The notes: generated by a model not told the origin, from the sequence alone. A stretch of 64,000 bases of DNA from Gordonia rubripertincta (GCF_038024875.1 NZ_CP136136.1:4402001-4466000), one strand, 5' to 3'; shown: positions 1 to 10,626, counted from the first letter of the stretch. Program-made: numbers and translations.

Positions 1-767
1 TCGTATTCACCGTCGAGGGCGCCCAGCACCTGCTTGTAGCCGATCGCCTGCGAAGCCGTGCGGCCCTCCCGCAGTCCGACCGCACACAGTGCCTCGACTT
101 CGTCGACGAGCCCCGTGGAGAACATCAAGCGGGTACGACGCGCGATCCGGTCGTCGAGTTCGGCGGTCTCCCGGTCGAGCGCGAGGATCACGGTTCCCCA
201 CCGGGGCTCACCGATCGTCGGTTGGGACGCCGCGAACGGCTGCCCGGTCAGTTCGACGACCTCCAGCGCGCGGACGATGCGCCGGCCGTCGGTGTCGAGA
301 ATCGTTGCGGCCGCGGCGGGATCGACCGATGCCAGCAGCCGGTGCATCTCGGCGACGCCGCGTTCGGCGAGCATCTCCTCGTACCGGCCGCGGACCTCGG
401 GATCGGTCGCCGGGAACTGCCAGTTGTCGAGCAACCCCTGGATGTACATCATCGAGCCGCCGACGATGACCGGGATCCGGCCTGCGTCGAGGAGTCGCTC
501 CACGTCGGCGGTCGCGGCCTGCTGGTACCGGGCGACGGTCGCCACCTCGGTCACGTCGAGGACGTCGATCTGATGGTGCGGGATGCCACGGCGTTCATCG
601 AACGGCACCTTGGCGGTCCCGATGTCCATACCGCGGTACTGCTGCATCGCGTCGATGTTGACGATCTCCCCGCCGAGCCGCTCGGCGAGATCGAGGGCGA
701 GGTCGGATTTCCCGCACGCAGTCGGGCCGACGACCATGATCGGTCGAAATTCCGGATGGTCGCTCAT
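1..767 (-). CDS. miaA: tRNA dimethylallyltransferase MiaA (3' end outside window)
   Basis: Transfers a dimethylallyl group to N6 of A37 in tRNAs reading UNN codons; MiaB, encoded 3 kb away, then methylthiolates the product. The first 255 codons are present and the C-terminus lies beyond the left edge. The P-loop GPTACGKS is at residues 14-21, followed by the family blocks NIDAMQQYRGMDIGTAK and IVGGSMMYIQGLL and, late in the visible part, ASQAIGYKQ. The ATG overlaps the stop of the upstream gene in an ATGA arrangement, so the two are probably translationally coupled. Order matches Rv2728c-miaA of M. tuberculosis. The family assignment is secure. Confidence 0.96.
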   Translation of the reverse strand, partial: MSDHPEFRPIMVVGPTACGKSDLALDLAERLGGEIVNIDAMQQYRGMDIGTAKVPFDERRGIPHHQIDVLDVTEVATVARYQQAATADVERLLDAGRIPVIVGGSMMYIQGLLDNWQFPATDPEVRGRYEEMLAERGVAEMHRLLASVDPAAAATILDTDGRRIVRALEVVELTGQPFAASQPTIGEPRWGTVILALDRETAELDDRIARRTRLMFSTGLVDEVEALCAVGLREGRTASQAIGYKQVLGALDGEY

Positions 768-1498
768 GACCGGTCACCGGAAACGGTCCACGTGGCGACG
801 ACGTAGCCGACCCCGAACGGGGCGTCGGCGTAGCTCGTCTTCGCGACGACGCCGGAGCCGCAACTCTCCACCGCGGCGGCGGCAACCTGCCACGCGACCC
901 GGCCGCCGACACCCTCGGTGTTGCAGGGAGCGGCTTCGAGGTCCAGGAGCGCCGCGATGTCGGCAGCGCCGATCGCCGCGACGATCGAGTCGTTGAGGGC
1001 GACCGCGGAGTCCCGGCGGCCACCGCCCGGGGCCTTGGGGGTCAACGCGGTCGAGCCGTCGCCGACGACGAGGAGTCCGATCCGCTCCGCGGACTCCCCC
1101 AGGCGCGCGGCGAGATCCGCACCGATGGCCGCGCACTCGGCGGGCGAGGTCTCCCGGCCGACGATCCACGTGCTCGTCTGCCCCAGCGACGCCCACTGCC
1201 GCAGCCAGGCCCCGATCAGGGCGGACAGGCTCATCCTGGGGCCGGTCCGATCGCTCACAACCACCCGGACATCGACCCCGAACCGGGCGAAACTGCCCGA
1301 CCCCGACTCCTCCACCGGACCCTCCACCGGGGCGTCGGAGGCGCCGACCACGACCCAGCGATCGATCCCGGTCGACGCCACGTCGGCGAGCGCATCCCGC
1401 ACCGCCGATCGCACGGGTTCGGTGTCGAACGCCGACGGACCGGCCAATTCGGGTACCAGCAACGGGGCACTCGGTACGAAGACGACGGCCGCAAGCAC
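764..1498 (-). CDS. Conserved alanine-rich protein, class III extradiol dioxygenase-like (Rv2728c family)
   Basis: A 244-residue protein opening with LAAVVFVPSAPLLVPELAG, like the beta-strand start of the LigB/MEMO fold. It later carries GLLVVGDGS and a C-terminal FGVGYVVATW block. I see no clear metal-binding His set, so an enzymatic role is not supported. It starts at GTG; no better in-frame start follows the preceding stop. It ends inside the miaA start codon (ATGA). Rv2728c holds the same position next to miaA. The actual function is unknown. Confidence 0.82.
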   Translation of the reverse strand: MLAAVVFVPSAPLLVPELAGPSAFDTEPVRSAVRDALADVASTGIDRWVVVGASDAPVEGPVEESGSGSFARFGVDVRVVVSDRTGPRMSLSALIGAWLRQWASLGQTSTWIVGRETSPAECAAIGADLAARLGESAERIGLLVVGDGSTALTPKAPGGGRRDSAVALNDSIVAAIGAADIAALLDLEAAPCNTEGVGGRVAWQVAAAAVESCGSGVVAKTSYADAPFGVGYVVATWTVSGDRS

Positions 1499-1712
1499 AC
1501 CACGACGCTAGTCGAACCAGACATCGTGCCCCACGCCCGAACCCCGACACGGATCCCGGTAAGTCGCCGCGCACGCCACATACACGCGCCTGAACTGCTT
1601 GAATGGATCCGTACTGTCGGCTGTCGCCGGGACGTTACGATGCCCCGCGAGAACCGACCCAGCGACCGGCAGCCGTGACGCGCGGCACCACTGAGCGGCA
1701 GGACATGTGCAG

Positions 1713-3083
1713 ATGACCCACCCGACCGACCCCTCCACGGCCACCGAGGCGCCGCAGACGAGCACTCCGGTCCCGACGCCGACGCCCGGCCCCAAACCCG
1801 GTCCGCGCCCCAAGCCGGGCCCGCGTCCGGGACCGCACGAACCCGTCATCACGCACATCAGTGCCGGCGATCCGCACCGCTACGGACGCATCGACTCCTC
1901 GGGTGTGGTGTGGCTCAAGACCGCCGACGGCGAACGCGAGATCGGCCAGTGGCAGGCCGGCACCATCGAAGAGGGTCTCGCCCACTTCGCGCGCCGCTTC
2001 GACGACCTCGCCACCGAGGTCGAGATCCTCGAGGAACGCCTCAGCGCACGGTCCGGTGACCCGCGCAAGGCCCAGGCCGCCGCCAAGCACCTGCTCGACG
2101 ACCTGCCGAACGCCCACGTCATCGGCGATGTCGCCGCGCTACAGCAGCGCCTGGAGGCCATCGTCGGCTCCGCCGACGAGGTCGCCGAGTCGCTGCGCGC
2201 CGAGCGCGAGAAGACCCGCGCCACCGCCATCGCCCGCAAGGAGACGCTTGCCGGCGAGGCCGAGCAGATCGGCGCCGAAGCCACCAACTGGAAGGGCGCC
2301 GGCGATCGACTCCGCGAGATCCTCGACGAGTGGAAGACCATCAAGGGCATCGATCGCAAGACCGATGACGCCCTGTGGAAGCGCTACGCGAAGGCCCGCG
2401 ATGCCTTCAACCGCCGCCGGGGCGCCCATTTCGCCGAACTCGACCGCGAGCGCGCCGGGGCGAAGGAACGCAAGGAAGCGCTGATCGCCCGCGCCGAGGA
2501 ACTGTCGTCGTCCACCGACTGGGGTCCCACCTCGGCCAGGTTCCGCGAACTGCTGGGTGAGTGGAAGGCCGCCGGTCGTGCGCCCCGCGACACCGACGAG
2601 GCCCTGTGGCAGCGGTTCAAGGCAGCCCAGGACGTCTTCTTCAACGCTCGCAACGCCGCGACCTCCGAACGTGACGCCGAGTTCGCGGCCAACGCGACCG
2701 CCAAGATCGCGCTGCTCGAGGCCGCCGAGAAGGCCATCGACCCGGCCGCCGACCTCGACGCGGCGCGTCGCGAGTTCCGGTCGTTCCGCGACAAGTGGGA
2801 CGAGATCGGCAAGGTCCCACGCGACCAGATGCATTCGCTGGAAGCACGCGCACGGGCCATCGAGAAGCGCATCCGCGATGCCGAGGACGCGCAGTGGCAA
2901 CGCACCGACCCGGAGGCCCAGGCGCGAGCGGCCCAGTTCGCCGACCGCGCCGCGCAGTTCGAGGAGCAGGCCCGCAAGGCCGCCGAGAAGGGCAAGGACC
3001 GCGAGGCGGCGTCGCTGCGCGAACAGGCCGCGCAGTGGCGCGAATGGGCCGAGGCCGCGCACAGCGCCGTCACCGACCGCTGA
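1713..3083 (+). CDS. DUF349 coiled-coil protein (Rv2731 family)
   Basis: A 456-residue, highly charged and helical protein. The N-terminus is a proline/lysine-rich low-complexity stretch of PKPGPRP type. Several DUF349 units follow, recognisable by repeats such as WKxxxGIDRKTDDALWKRYxKARDxFxRRR and WKAAGRAPRDTDEALWQRFKAAQD. The C-terminus (FADRAAQFEEQARKAAEKGKDREAASLREQAAQWREWA) is coiled-coil-like. A GTG two codons earlier (1707) is an alternative start. The gene is divergent from the Rv2728c homologue and convergent with the next gene across a shared terminator. Family members are cytoplasmic; the biochemical role is not established. Confidence 0.88.
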   Translation: MTHPTDPSTATEAPQTSTPVPTPTPGPKPGPRPKPGPRPGPHEPVITHISAGDPHRYGRIDSSGVVWLKTADGEREIGQWQAGTIEEGLAHFARRFDDLATEVEILEERLSARSGDPRKAQAAAKHLLDDLPNAHVIGDVAALQQRLEAIVGSADEVAESLRAEREKTRATAIARKETLAGEAEQIGAEATNWKGAGDRLREILDEWKTIKGIDRKTDDALWKRYAKARDAFNRRRGAHFAELDRERAGAKERKEALIARAEELSSSTDWGPTSARFRELLGEWKAAGRAPRDTDEALWQRFKAAQDVFFNARNAATSERDAEFAANATAKIALLEAAEKAIDPAADLDAARREFRSFRDKWDEIGKVPRDQMHSLEARARAIEKRIRDAEDAQWQRTDPEAQARAAQFADRAAQFEEQARKAAEKGKDREAASLREQAAQWREWAEAAHSAVTDR

Positions 3084-3110
3084 GCGAACCCACCCCAAAC
3101 CGACCACCCG

Positions 3111-3151
3111 AGGACCCCGGGCCGCCGACTACGTCGGCTGTTCGGGGTCCT
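3111..3151. terminator. Two-tier hairpin, probable bidirectional terminator
   Basis: AGGACCCCG (3111-3119) pairs perfectly with CGGGGTCCT (3143-3151). Inside it a second stem forms between GCCGAC (3124-3129) and GTCGGC (3133-3138). It lies between two convergent genes and includes the stop codon of the minus-strand one. No U-tract follows on either strand, as is common for actinobacterial terminators. Confidence 0.6.
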
Positions 3152-3746
3152 TGTGGTAGAGCGCCGAGGCGTACGCTTCCTGTTCGGCGGCCTGGCGGCG
3201 ACGCTCGGCCTCCATCGCCAGGTGGTACGACGAGCGCGCCCACACCACGCGTGACCAGTGGAACGTCAGGACGAAGACCGAGACCCAGCCGAGCACCAGA
3301 CCGATGCCCACTCCCGACGGGGGCTCCACGCCACCGACGCCGGGGGTGTTGCGCGACCACCAGGCGAGCATGCCGGCCACACAGGCGATGGCGCAGCCGC
3401 ACAGCGCGATCCACGCCAGAATCCAGCGGCGGGTCAGCAGCGCGAGCATCGAGATCACGATGCCGAAGATCGCGACCAGATAGACGAAGATCTTCGACAC
3501 GATGGTGACCCGTTCGGCCGCGGCCTCCGGCGCGAAGGACAGCACCTCGAGGCCGGTCACCGAGCCGGTGTGCGGCAGGACCAGCGACACCATGGCCAGC
3601 AGGACGGCGATGGCCACGACGACCGCGCGTGCACCGGGGTCGATTTCGCCGGCGACCTTGCGCTCGGCCTTCCTCAGGTCCTGTTCGTACTCCTTGAAGG
3701 CGTCCTTCTCGGAAGCGCCGGGTGTGCGGTCCGGATTCTCGGACAT
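3129..3746 (-). CDS. Conserved membrane protein (Rv2732c family)
   Basis: A 205-residue protein with a charged cytoplasmic N-terminus (KDAFKEYEQDLRKAERKVAGEIDP). It is followed by about four membrane segments: AVVVAIAVLLAMVSLVLP, IFVYLVAIFGIVISMLALL, ILAWIALCGCAIACVAGMLAW and GIGLVLGWVSVFVLTF. The tail is short and charged. The start at 3746 (MSENPDRT) was chosen over a longer in-frame extension because it begins the conserved region. It sits immediately downstream of miaB, as Rv2732c does. No function is known; proximity to miaB is positional conservation only. Confidence 0.85.
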   Translation of the reverse strand: MSENPDRTPGASEKDAFKEYEQDLRKAERKVAGEIDPGARAVVVAIAVLLAMVSLVLPHTGSVTGLEVLSFAPEAAAERVTIVSKIFVYLVAIFGIVISMLALLTRRWILAWIALCGCAIACVAGMLAWWSRNTPGVGGVEPPSGVGIGLVLGWVSVFVLTFHWSRVVWARSSYHLAMEAERRRQAAEQEAYASALYHKDPEQPT

Positions 3747-3789
3747 GTGATCGCCTCTTCTCACGAGTGGGGTCTGTGTGGCGCGCGCC

Positions 3790-5346
3790 CTAACCGCAGG
3801 AACCGCATCCGGCGTCGGCAGACGCCGAGGCAAGGGTGGGTACGGGGGGACCAATGGTCGGAAGGCCGAGCCCGACGCCGACGGGGGCGGTCGTGGGCGT
3901 GCGGCTCTGCTCGTAGGCGTCGCCGGCGCGCGTACGGCGGTGCGAGAGCACCCCGGCGTCGGCGATCAGGTGGTGCGGCGCCGCGGCGGTGACCACGGTG
4001 TGGACCACGTCGCCGGGGCGGATGCCCGCGGTGCCGCCGGGCGCGAAGTGCACGAGGCGCCCGTCACGCGCGCGACCGGTCATGCGCCGGGTCTCGGCGG
4101 ACTTGCGTCCCTCGTCGGCGACGACGAGCAGCTCCACCTCGGTGCCGGTCAGGGATTCGTTCTCCGACAGGCAGATTCGTTCCTGCAGCGCGATGAGACG
4201 CTGGTAGCGCTCGCCGACGACGTCGGCGGGCACCTGGTCGGGCATCGTCGCGGCCGGGGTTCCGGGGCGCGGCGAGTACTGGAAGGTGAAGGCGCTGGAG
4301 AACTGAGCGTGTTCCACGACGTCGAGGGTCGCCTGGAAGTCCTCCTCGGTCTCCCCCGGGAACCCGACGATGATGTCGGTGGTGATCGCGGCATGCGGCA
4401 TCGCCGCGCGGACCTTGTCGAGGATGCCGAGGAACCTGGTCTGACGGTAGCTGCGTCGCATCGCCTTCAGGATGCGGTCGGAGCCGGACTGCAGCGGCAT
4501 GTGCAGCTGCGGGCACACGTTGGGGGTCTCGGCCATCGCCTCGATGACGTCGTCGGTGAACTCGGCGGGATGCGGTGAGGTGAACCGAACCCGTTCGAGC
4601 CCTTCGATGTCACCGCAGGCACGCAGCAGTTCGGCGAAGGCTCCGCGGTTGCGCGGCTGGTCGGGATCGGCGAAGGACATGCCGTAGGCGTTGACGTTCT
4701 GTCCGAGCAGCGTCACCTCGACGACGCCCTGGTCGACGAGCGCCTTGACCTCGGCGAGCACGTCACCGGGGCGGCGGTCGACCTCCTTGCCGCGCAGCGA
4801 CGGCACGATGCAGAAGGTGCACGTGTTGTTGCAGCCCACCGACACCGACACCCAGCCGGAGTAGGCCGAGTCGCGCTTGGCGGGCAGCGTCGACGGGAAG
4901 CGCTCGAGGGAGTCGAGGATCTCGACCTGCGCCTCCTCGTTGTGGCGGGCGCGGTCAAGCAGCGCCGGGAGCGACCCGATGTTGTGGGTGCCGAAGACGA
5001 CGTCGACCCACGGCGCCTTGGCGATGACGGTGTCCTTGTCCTTCTGCGCGAGGCAGCCGCCGACGGCGATCTGCATGCCTGGGCGCTGGGACTTCACCGG
5101 CGCGAGGTGCGACAGGTTGCCGTAGAGCTTGTTGTCGGCGTTCTCGCGGATGGCACAGGTGTTGAAGACGACCAGATCGGCGTCGTCGTTCTCACCGGCA
5201 CGCACATATCCCGCGTCCTCGAGGAGGCCCGAGATGCGTTCGGAGTCGTGAACGTTCATCTGGCAGCCGTAGGTGCGAACCTGGTAGCTGCGGGCTGACT
5301 GGGCTGATGCAGCCTCGTCAGGCCGATCCGACAACTCGATACTCAC
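3790..5346 (-). CDS. miaB: tRNA-2-methylthio-N6-dimethylallyladenosine synthase MiaB
   Basis: A radical-SAM methylthiotransferase that adds a methylthio group to i6A37 made by MiaA. The N-terminal UPF0004 domain has its three cluster cysteines (TYGCQMNVHDSE near residue 28, FNTCAIREN, VGGCLAQ). The radical-SAM motif is CNNTCTFC near residue 175, and a TRAM-like region follows. The tail ends in CGSCG. I take the GTG at 5346 as start because homology begins about 20 residues later; a longer in-frame opening exists only from a TTG at 5433, which overlaps the gluA start. It is divergent from gluABCD. Confidence 0.95.
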   Translation of the reverse strand: MSIELSDRPDEAASAQSARSYQVRTYGCQMNVHDSERISGLLEDAGYVRAGENDDADLVVFNTCAIRENADNKLYGNLSHLAPVKSQRPGMQIAVGGCLAQKDKDTVIAKAPWVDVVFGTHNIGSLPALLDRARHNEEAQVEILDSLERFPSTLPAKRDSAYSGWVSVSVGCNNTCTFCIVPSLRGKEVDRRPGDVLAEVKALVDQGVVEVTLLGQNVNAYGMSFADPDQPRNRGAFAELLRACGDIEGLERVRFTSPHPAEFTDDVIEAMAETPNVCPQLHMPLQSGSDRILKAMRRSYRQTRFLGILDKVRAAMPHAAITTDIIVGFPGETEEDFQATLDVVEHAQFSSAFTFQYSPRPGTPAATMPDQVPADVVGERYQRLIALQERICLSENESLTGTEVELLVVADEGRKSAETRRMTGRARDGRLVHFAPGGTAGIRPGDVVHTVVTAAAPHHLIADAGVLSHRRTRAGDAYEQSRTPTTAPVGVGLGLPTIGPPVPTLASASADAGCGSCG

Positions 5347-5432
5347 TCCTACCAGGGTACGGTGCCGACGCAAATCGCCGACTCGGCGCAACCGGTACCG
5401 CTGATCGGCACGAACTTGGTTAGGGTTCTTCA

Positions 5433-6206
5433 ATGACCGTTTCGCCGAGCAAGTCCGCGGACCCCGGGTCCCAGCCGATGATCGCGATGCGCGGGGTGCA
5501 GAAGCACTTCGGTTCGCTGCACGTCCTCAAAGACATCGACTTCGAGGTTCCCGCCGGTCAGGTGGTCGTGGTCCTCGGTCCGTCCGGATCGGGCAAGTCC
5601 ACCCTCTGCCGGACCATCAACCGCCTCGAACCGATCGACGAGGGTGAGATCCGTGTCGAGGGTCAGCTCCTGCCGGCCGAGGGCAAGGACCTCGCCCGCC
5701 TGCGCGCCGACGTCGGCATGGTGTTCCAGTCCTTCAATCTGTTCTCCCACAAGACGATCCTCGAGAACGTCACCCTCGCACCGACAAAGGTGCGCAAGAA
5801 GTCCAAGGCCGACGCCAACAAGCGCGCGCTGGAACTGCTCGAGCGGGTCGGCATCGCCAGCCAGAAGGACAAATACCCCGCCCAGCTGTCCGGCGGCCAG
5901 CAGCAGCGCGTCGCCATCGCCCGCTCCCTCGCCATGGACCCGAAGGTCATGCTGTTCGACGAGCCGACCTCCGCACTCGACCCCGAGATGGTCAACGAGG
6001 TCCTCGACGTCATGGTCTCCCTGGCCAAGGAGGGCATGACGATGCTCGTGGTCACCCACGAGATGGGCTTCGCCCGCAAGGCCGCCGACCGGGTGATCTT
6101 CATGGCCGACGGCGCGATCATCGAGGACGCCGAACCCGACACCTTCTTCACCGACCCCAAGACCGACCGGGCACGCGACTTCCTCGGCAAGATCCTGGGG
6201 CACTGA
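5433..6206 (+). CDS. gluA: Glutamate/polar amino acid ABC transporter ATP-binding protein
   Basis: The 257-residue ATPase subunit of a polar amino acid importer. Visible motifs are Walker A GPSGSGKST, the Q-loop in MVFQSFNLF, the signature LSGGQQQR, Walker B VMLFDEP and the switch His in VVTHEMGFARKAADR. It is the first gene of a four-gene cluster with the layout of gluABCD of Corynebacterium glutamicum; the next start is one base after this stop. Glutamate as substrate is inferred from synteny. Confidence 0.93.
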   Translation: MTVSPSKSADPGSQPMIAMRGVQKHFGSLHVLKDIDFEVPAGQVVVVLGPSGSGKSTLCRTINRLEPIDEGEIRVEGQLLPAEGKDLARLRADVGMVFQSFNLFSHKTILENVTLAPTKVRKKSKADANKRALELLERVGIASQKDKYPAQLSGGQQQRVAIARSLAMDPKVMLFDEPTSALDPEMVNEVLDVMVSLAKEGMTMLVVTHEMGFARKAADRVIFMADGAIIEDAEPDTFFTDPKTDRARDFLGKILGH

Positions 6207-6207
6207 G

Positions 6208-7239
6208 ATGCGGATGAGTCAGGAAACACACCACGCGCACCCGCAGGTATCCCGATGGCGCAGCGCCGGACTGGTCGTAGCCGTCGTCGCCCTGCTCGCC
6301 GGACTCCTGTCGGGTTGCGGCAGCACCGAACCCCGCAACCTGCTGAGCTCGATCCGTGAGGGATCGGTCGTCCTCGGCGTCAAGTTCGACCAGCCCGGCC
6401 TGGGCCTGTACGAGCCGGACGGTAACGTCACCGGCTTCGACGCGTCGGTGGCCACCTACGTGGTCAACGCCATCGCCGACGACCTGGGGGTCGACCACCC
6501 GGAGATCACCTGGCGCGAGACGCCGTCGGCCCGTCGCGAGGCGATGATCGACAACGGCGAGGTCGACCTGATCGCCGCCACCTACTCGATCAACGCCAGC
6601 CGTTCCAAGAAGGTCTCGTTCGGCGGACCGTACCTGCAGACCTACCAGGGCCTGATGGTGCGTGCCGACGACAACTCGATCGACGAGCTCACCGACCTAG
6701 ACAAGGGCAAGAAGCTCTGTTCGGTGACCGGCTCGACGTCGGCGCAGAACGTGAAGGCTCAGCTGCCGACGGTGCAGCTCCAGGAGTACGACTCCTACTC
6801 CGCCTGCGTCGAGGCACTCCGTCGCGGCAAAGTCGACGCGCTGACGACCGACGAGGCGATCCTGGCCGGCTACGCCAACTTCTGGAAGGACGAGTTCAAG
6901 CTCGTCGAGATGACCTATCTCAAAGACGCCTGTGTCAAGGACGCGCTGAAAACGGCGGGCAGCCCGTTCTCCACCGAACGCTACGGCGTCGGTGTCGCGC
7001 TCAACGACACGGCCGCGGTCGATGCGATCAACAAGGCCCTCGACGCCATGCTGAAGCCGGTCAAGGGTGCGGAGTCAGCGTGGAACGCCGACCTGCGCGA
7101 GGCTCTCGGCAACGAGTACGTGGACGAGATCATCGCGCGCGCGGACCGTCCCGACTCCAAGTTCCCCTATCTGCCGGACCCCGGTGACCTCGAGTTCCTC
7201 GACTCACCGTCCACGCCGTGCCCGCCCGGACTCGAGTGA
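6208..7239 (+). CDS. gluB: Glutamate-binding lipoprotein of ABC importer
   Basis: A 343-residue extracytoplasmic solute-binding protein (SBP family 3). The N-terminus has a basic region, a hydrophobic core (LVVAVVALLAGLL) and a lipobox LSGC with Cys at about residue 37, so it should be an anchored lipoprotein. Family blocks include FDQPGLGLYEPDGNVTGFD, DLIAATYSINASRSKKVSFGGPY and KLCSVTGSTSAQN. A second ATG two codons in (6214) is an alternative start. It lies between the ATPase gene and the permease genes. Confidence 0.93.
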   Translation: MRMSQETHHAHPQVSRWRSAGLVVAVVALLAGLLSGCGSTEPRNLLSSIREGSVVLGVKFDQPGLGLYEPDGNVTGFDASVATYVVNAIADDLGVDHPEITWRETPSARREAMIDNGEVDLIAATYSINASRSKKVSFGGPYLQTYQGLMVRADDNSIDELTDLDKGKKLCSVTGSTSAQNVKAQLPTVQLQEYDSYSACVEALRRGKVDALTTDEAILAGYANFWKDEFKLVEMTYLKDACVKDALKTAGSPFSTERYGVGVALNDTAAVDAINKALDAMLKPVKGAESAWNADLREALGNEYVDEIIARADRPDSKFPYLPDPGDLEFLDSPSTPCPPGLE

Positions 7240-7251
7240 GAGGAGTAATCG

Positions 7252-7929
7252 ATGAATGACGCCTCTCTGTGGGAGAGCATGGGCCCCCAGCTGTGGCCTG
7301 CCTTCTGGGTGACCATCCAGTTGACCTTCTATTCGGCGATCGGCTCACTGGTCTGGGGCACGATCCTCGCCGCGATGCGGGTCTCCCCCGTTCCGGTGAT
7401 GCGCGGCTTCGCGAGCGTCTACGTGAACGTCGTCCGCAACACCCCGTTGACGCTCGTCGTGCTGTTCTGTGCGATCGGTCTGTACCAGAACCTGGGGCTG
7501 ACCTTCGCGCCGACGATCAAGTCCAACAACTTTTGGCTCGCGGTCCTCGCGTTCGTCCTCTACACGTCGACGTTCGTCTGTGAGACGCTCCGCTCGGGCT
7601 TCAACACGGTGCCCCTCGGGCAGGCGGAAGCGGCCCGGTCGTTGGGCATGCCGTTCACCCAGGTGTTCGGGATCATCGTGTTGCCACAGGCCATCCGGTC
7701 GGTCATCGGCCCGATGGGCAGCGTGCTCATCGCGCTGACGAAGAACACCACGGTTGCCTCGGTCATCGGCGTCGCGGAGGCCGCGGCCCTGATGAAGACC
7801 GAGATCGAGACCTTCTCCGACCAGCTGTTCGTGATCTTCGGCGTCATCGCCGTGGGCTTCATGATCATCACCCTCACCGAGGGAGCCGTCTTCGGCTACC
7901 TCGCCAAGCGACTGGCGGTGAAACGATGA
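7252..7929 (+). CDS. gluC: Glutamate ABC transporter permease GluC
   Basis: A 225-residue inner-membrane permease with five predicted hydrophobic segments. The EAA loop (AEAARSLGMPFTQVFGIIVLPQAIR) contacts the ATPase. A GAGGAG ribosome-binding site sits just before the ATG. The final codons overlap the gluD start by four bases (ATGA), so gluC and gluD are likely coupled and made at equal levels, as expected for a heterodimeric permease. Confidence 0.93.
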   Translation: MNDASLWESMGPQLWPAFWVTIQLTFYSAIGSLVWGTILAAMRVSPVPVMRGFASVYVNVVRNTPLTLVVLFCAIGLYQNLGLTFAPTIKSNNFWLAVLAFVLYTSTFVCETLRSGFNTVPLGQAEAARSLGMPFTQVFGIIVLPQAIRSVIGPMGSVLIALTKNTTVASVIGVAEAAALMKTEIETFSDQLFVIFGVIAVGFMIITLTEGAVFGYLAKRLAVKR

Positions 7930-8805
7930 GCGCCGAATCGACTGTCCTGTACGACGCACCCGGCCCACGCGCACGAACCCGGAACCGCCTGACGGCGATC
8001 CTGTTCATCGCGGTCCTCGCGGCGATCGCGATCTACGTGATCGCCGTGCTCGCCGCGAACGAGCAGTTCACCGGCGAGAAGTGGAGCCCGTTCGTCACCT
8101 GGTCCACCTGGACCGGATACATCCTGCCCGGCCTGTGGCGCACCCTCGCGGCGGCGGCCGTCTCGATCGTGCTCTCGCTCATCCTCGGTGCCCTGCTCGG
8201 CATCGGGCGGTTGTCGGATCACCTCTGGGGTGCGTGCCGTGTCGGGCGTGTTCGTCGAGGTGTTCCGCGCGATCCCGGTGCTGATCCTGATGGTGTTCAC
8301 CTGGTTCCTGTTCGCCATCTACGGGATCTTCCCGTCGTCGATGCTGGCGTTCGCCGCCGTCGTCACCGGCCTGACGCTCTACAACGGGTCGGTGATGGCC
8401 GAGATCCTGCGCTCGGGTATCAACTCGCTGCCGAAGGGCCAGACCGAGGCGTCGATGGCGCTGGGTCTGCGAAAGAGCCAGATGATGCGGATCGTGCTGC
8501 TCCCCCAGGCGATCACCGCGATGATGCCGGCACTGATCTCGCAAATGGTGGTGGCACTGAAGGACAGCGCGCTGGGCTACATCATCGGCTACTCGGAGGT
8601 CGTGCGCAGCGGCCTGCTGTCGGCCTCGCGCTACGGCAACTACATCCCGGCGCTGATCGTGGTGGCGATCATCATGATCCTCATCAACTTCGGGCTGTCG
8701 AACCTGGCGACCTACGTCGAACGGCGGCTGCGTCAGGGGCGTCGGGCCTCCGAACCCGTGGACCCGGAGAAAACCGAGCAGGCCGCGTCGGAGAACCTCC
8801 TCTGA
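7926..8805 (+). CDS. gluD: Glutamate ABC transporter permease GluD (frameshifted as read)
   Basis: The second permease of the importer. The first frame runs from ATG 7926 through a cytoplasmic start, one membrane segment and GALLGIGRLSDHLW. The rest of the family sequence (VRAVSGVFVEVFRAIPVL, the EAA loop SMALGLRKSQMMRIVLLPQ and the C-terminus ending SENLL) is in another frame to the TGA at 8803. The switch lies in the G run 8227-8230: reading three Gs instead of four gives a continuous 292-residue permease. Either a one-base sequence error or a real +1 mutation explains it. Codon use and conservation after the shift look undamaged. Confidence 0.88.
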
Positions 8806-8832
8806 TCCGGGCGATCCCGTGACGGGGAGGCG

Positions 8833-9372
8833 TCAGGCATCGTCCAACGCGCCGAGCGCCTCCCCCACCACGTCGAACGCCAGCGACTGCGAATAGCCGC
8901 GCCGCACAAGGAATCCGGCCAGGCGGCGCAGGGTCTTCTCGCGTTCGGCACGATCGGCGACGACGCGTTCGACGACCGCCGGCGTCAGTTTCCGCTCGAC
9001 GAGCCCGGCGGCGATCTCGCGTTCGTCGTCGGGGTCGATGTCGGCGAGGGTCTCGGCGATGATCGACTCCGAAATCCCCTTGGTGCGCAGTTCGTGACGG
9101 AGCGCCACGCGTCCCTTACCGGAGTTCAGAGAACGGGAACGCACCCATTCCGCGGCGAAGTCGGTGTCGTCGAGCAACTGGTGCTTGTCGAGCCGCGCCA
9201 TCACCTCGTCGACGGTGTCGGTGTCGAATCCCTTGCGGGTCAACCGCTCCCGCATTTCGTGCCGTGAACGCGCACGGACCCCGAGCAGCCGCAGTGCGGA
9301 GTCCCATGCGCTGGGTCCCTTTTTCTGCGTCCGGTCGGGGTCCGTTCGTTCGGGGCTTGATGCCTCGTTCAT
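8833..9372 (-). CDS. recX: RecA regulatory protein RecX
   Basis: A 179-residue protein of three-helix repeats that caps RecA filaments and inhibits RecA. Typical blocks are LLGVRARSRHEMRERLTRKGF, VMARLDKHQLLDDTDFAAEWVRSR and LAGFLVRRGYSQSLAFDVV. It lies 20 bp downstream of recA on the same strand, so it should be expressed from the DNA-damage-inducible recA promoter region. It is convergent with gluD. Confidence 0.94.
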   Translation of the reverse strand: MNEASSPERTDPDRTQKKGPSAWDSALRLLGVRARSRHEMRERLTRKGFDTDTVDEVMARLDKHQLLDDTDFAAEWVRSRSLNSGKGRVALRHELRTKGISESIIAETLADIDPDDEREIAAGLVERKLTPAVVERVVADRAEREKTLRRLAGFLVRRGYSQSLAFDVVGEALGALDDA

Positions 9373-9392
9373 ATCGGATCAGGCGGGACCGA

Positions 9393-10436
<1,044 letters not shown>

Positions 10437-10505
10437 GGGAGTTCTCCTCGGTTGTGAGCCGGATTTCCGGCGGGTGGTCGGTGCGGTCCGGGCGTTCATG
10501 TCTGC

Positions 10506-10528
10506 AAGGTATCGCGTGGGTCCGACAA
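10506..10528 (-). promoter_or_regulatory. PafBC-type (RecA-NDp) promoter of recA
   Basis: On the minus strand the sequence reads TTGTC-GGAC, eight bases, then TACCTT. This fits the mycobacterial LexA-independent DNA-damage promoter form TTGTC-N4-N8-TANNNT. It would start transcription about 60 bases before the recA ATG. Match by eye only; the GGAC half departs from the usual RGTG. Confidence 0.6.
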
Positions 10529-10626
10529 GTCCTTCCGGCGCTCCCGGCGTCGGTGATGTTGCTCGTCGATCCCGATATCTCAGACGCGGCGGCGGTCCGT
10601 ACGGTTCCGTCTGGTCACCAGAATGA

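Noticed and set aside
8224..8240. Programmed +1 ribosomal frameshifting in gluD, pgsA and RNase J
   Set aside because: The shared motif is on the coding strand in two genes but on the template strand in RNase J, there is no slow or stop codon at the sites, and the genes are usually unshifted in relatives.
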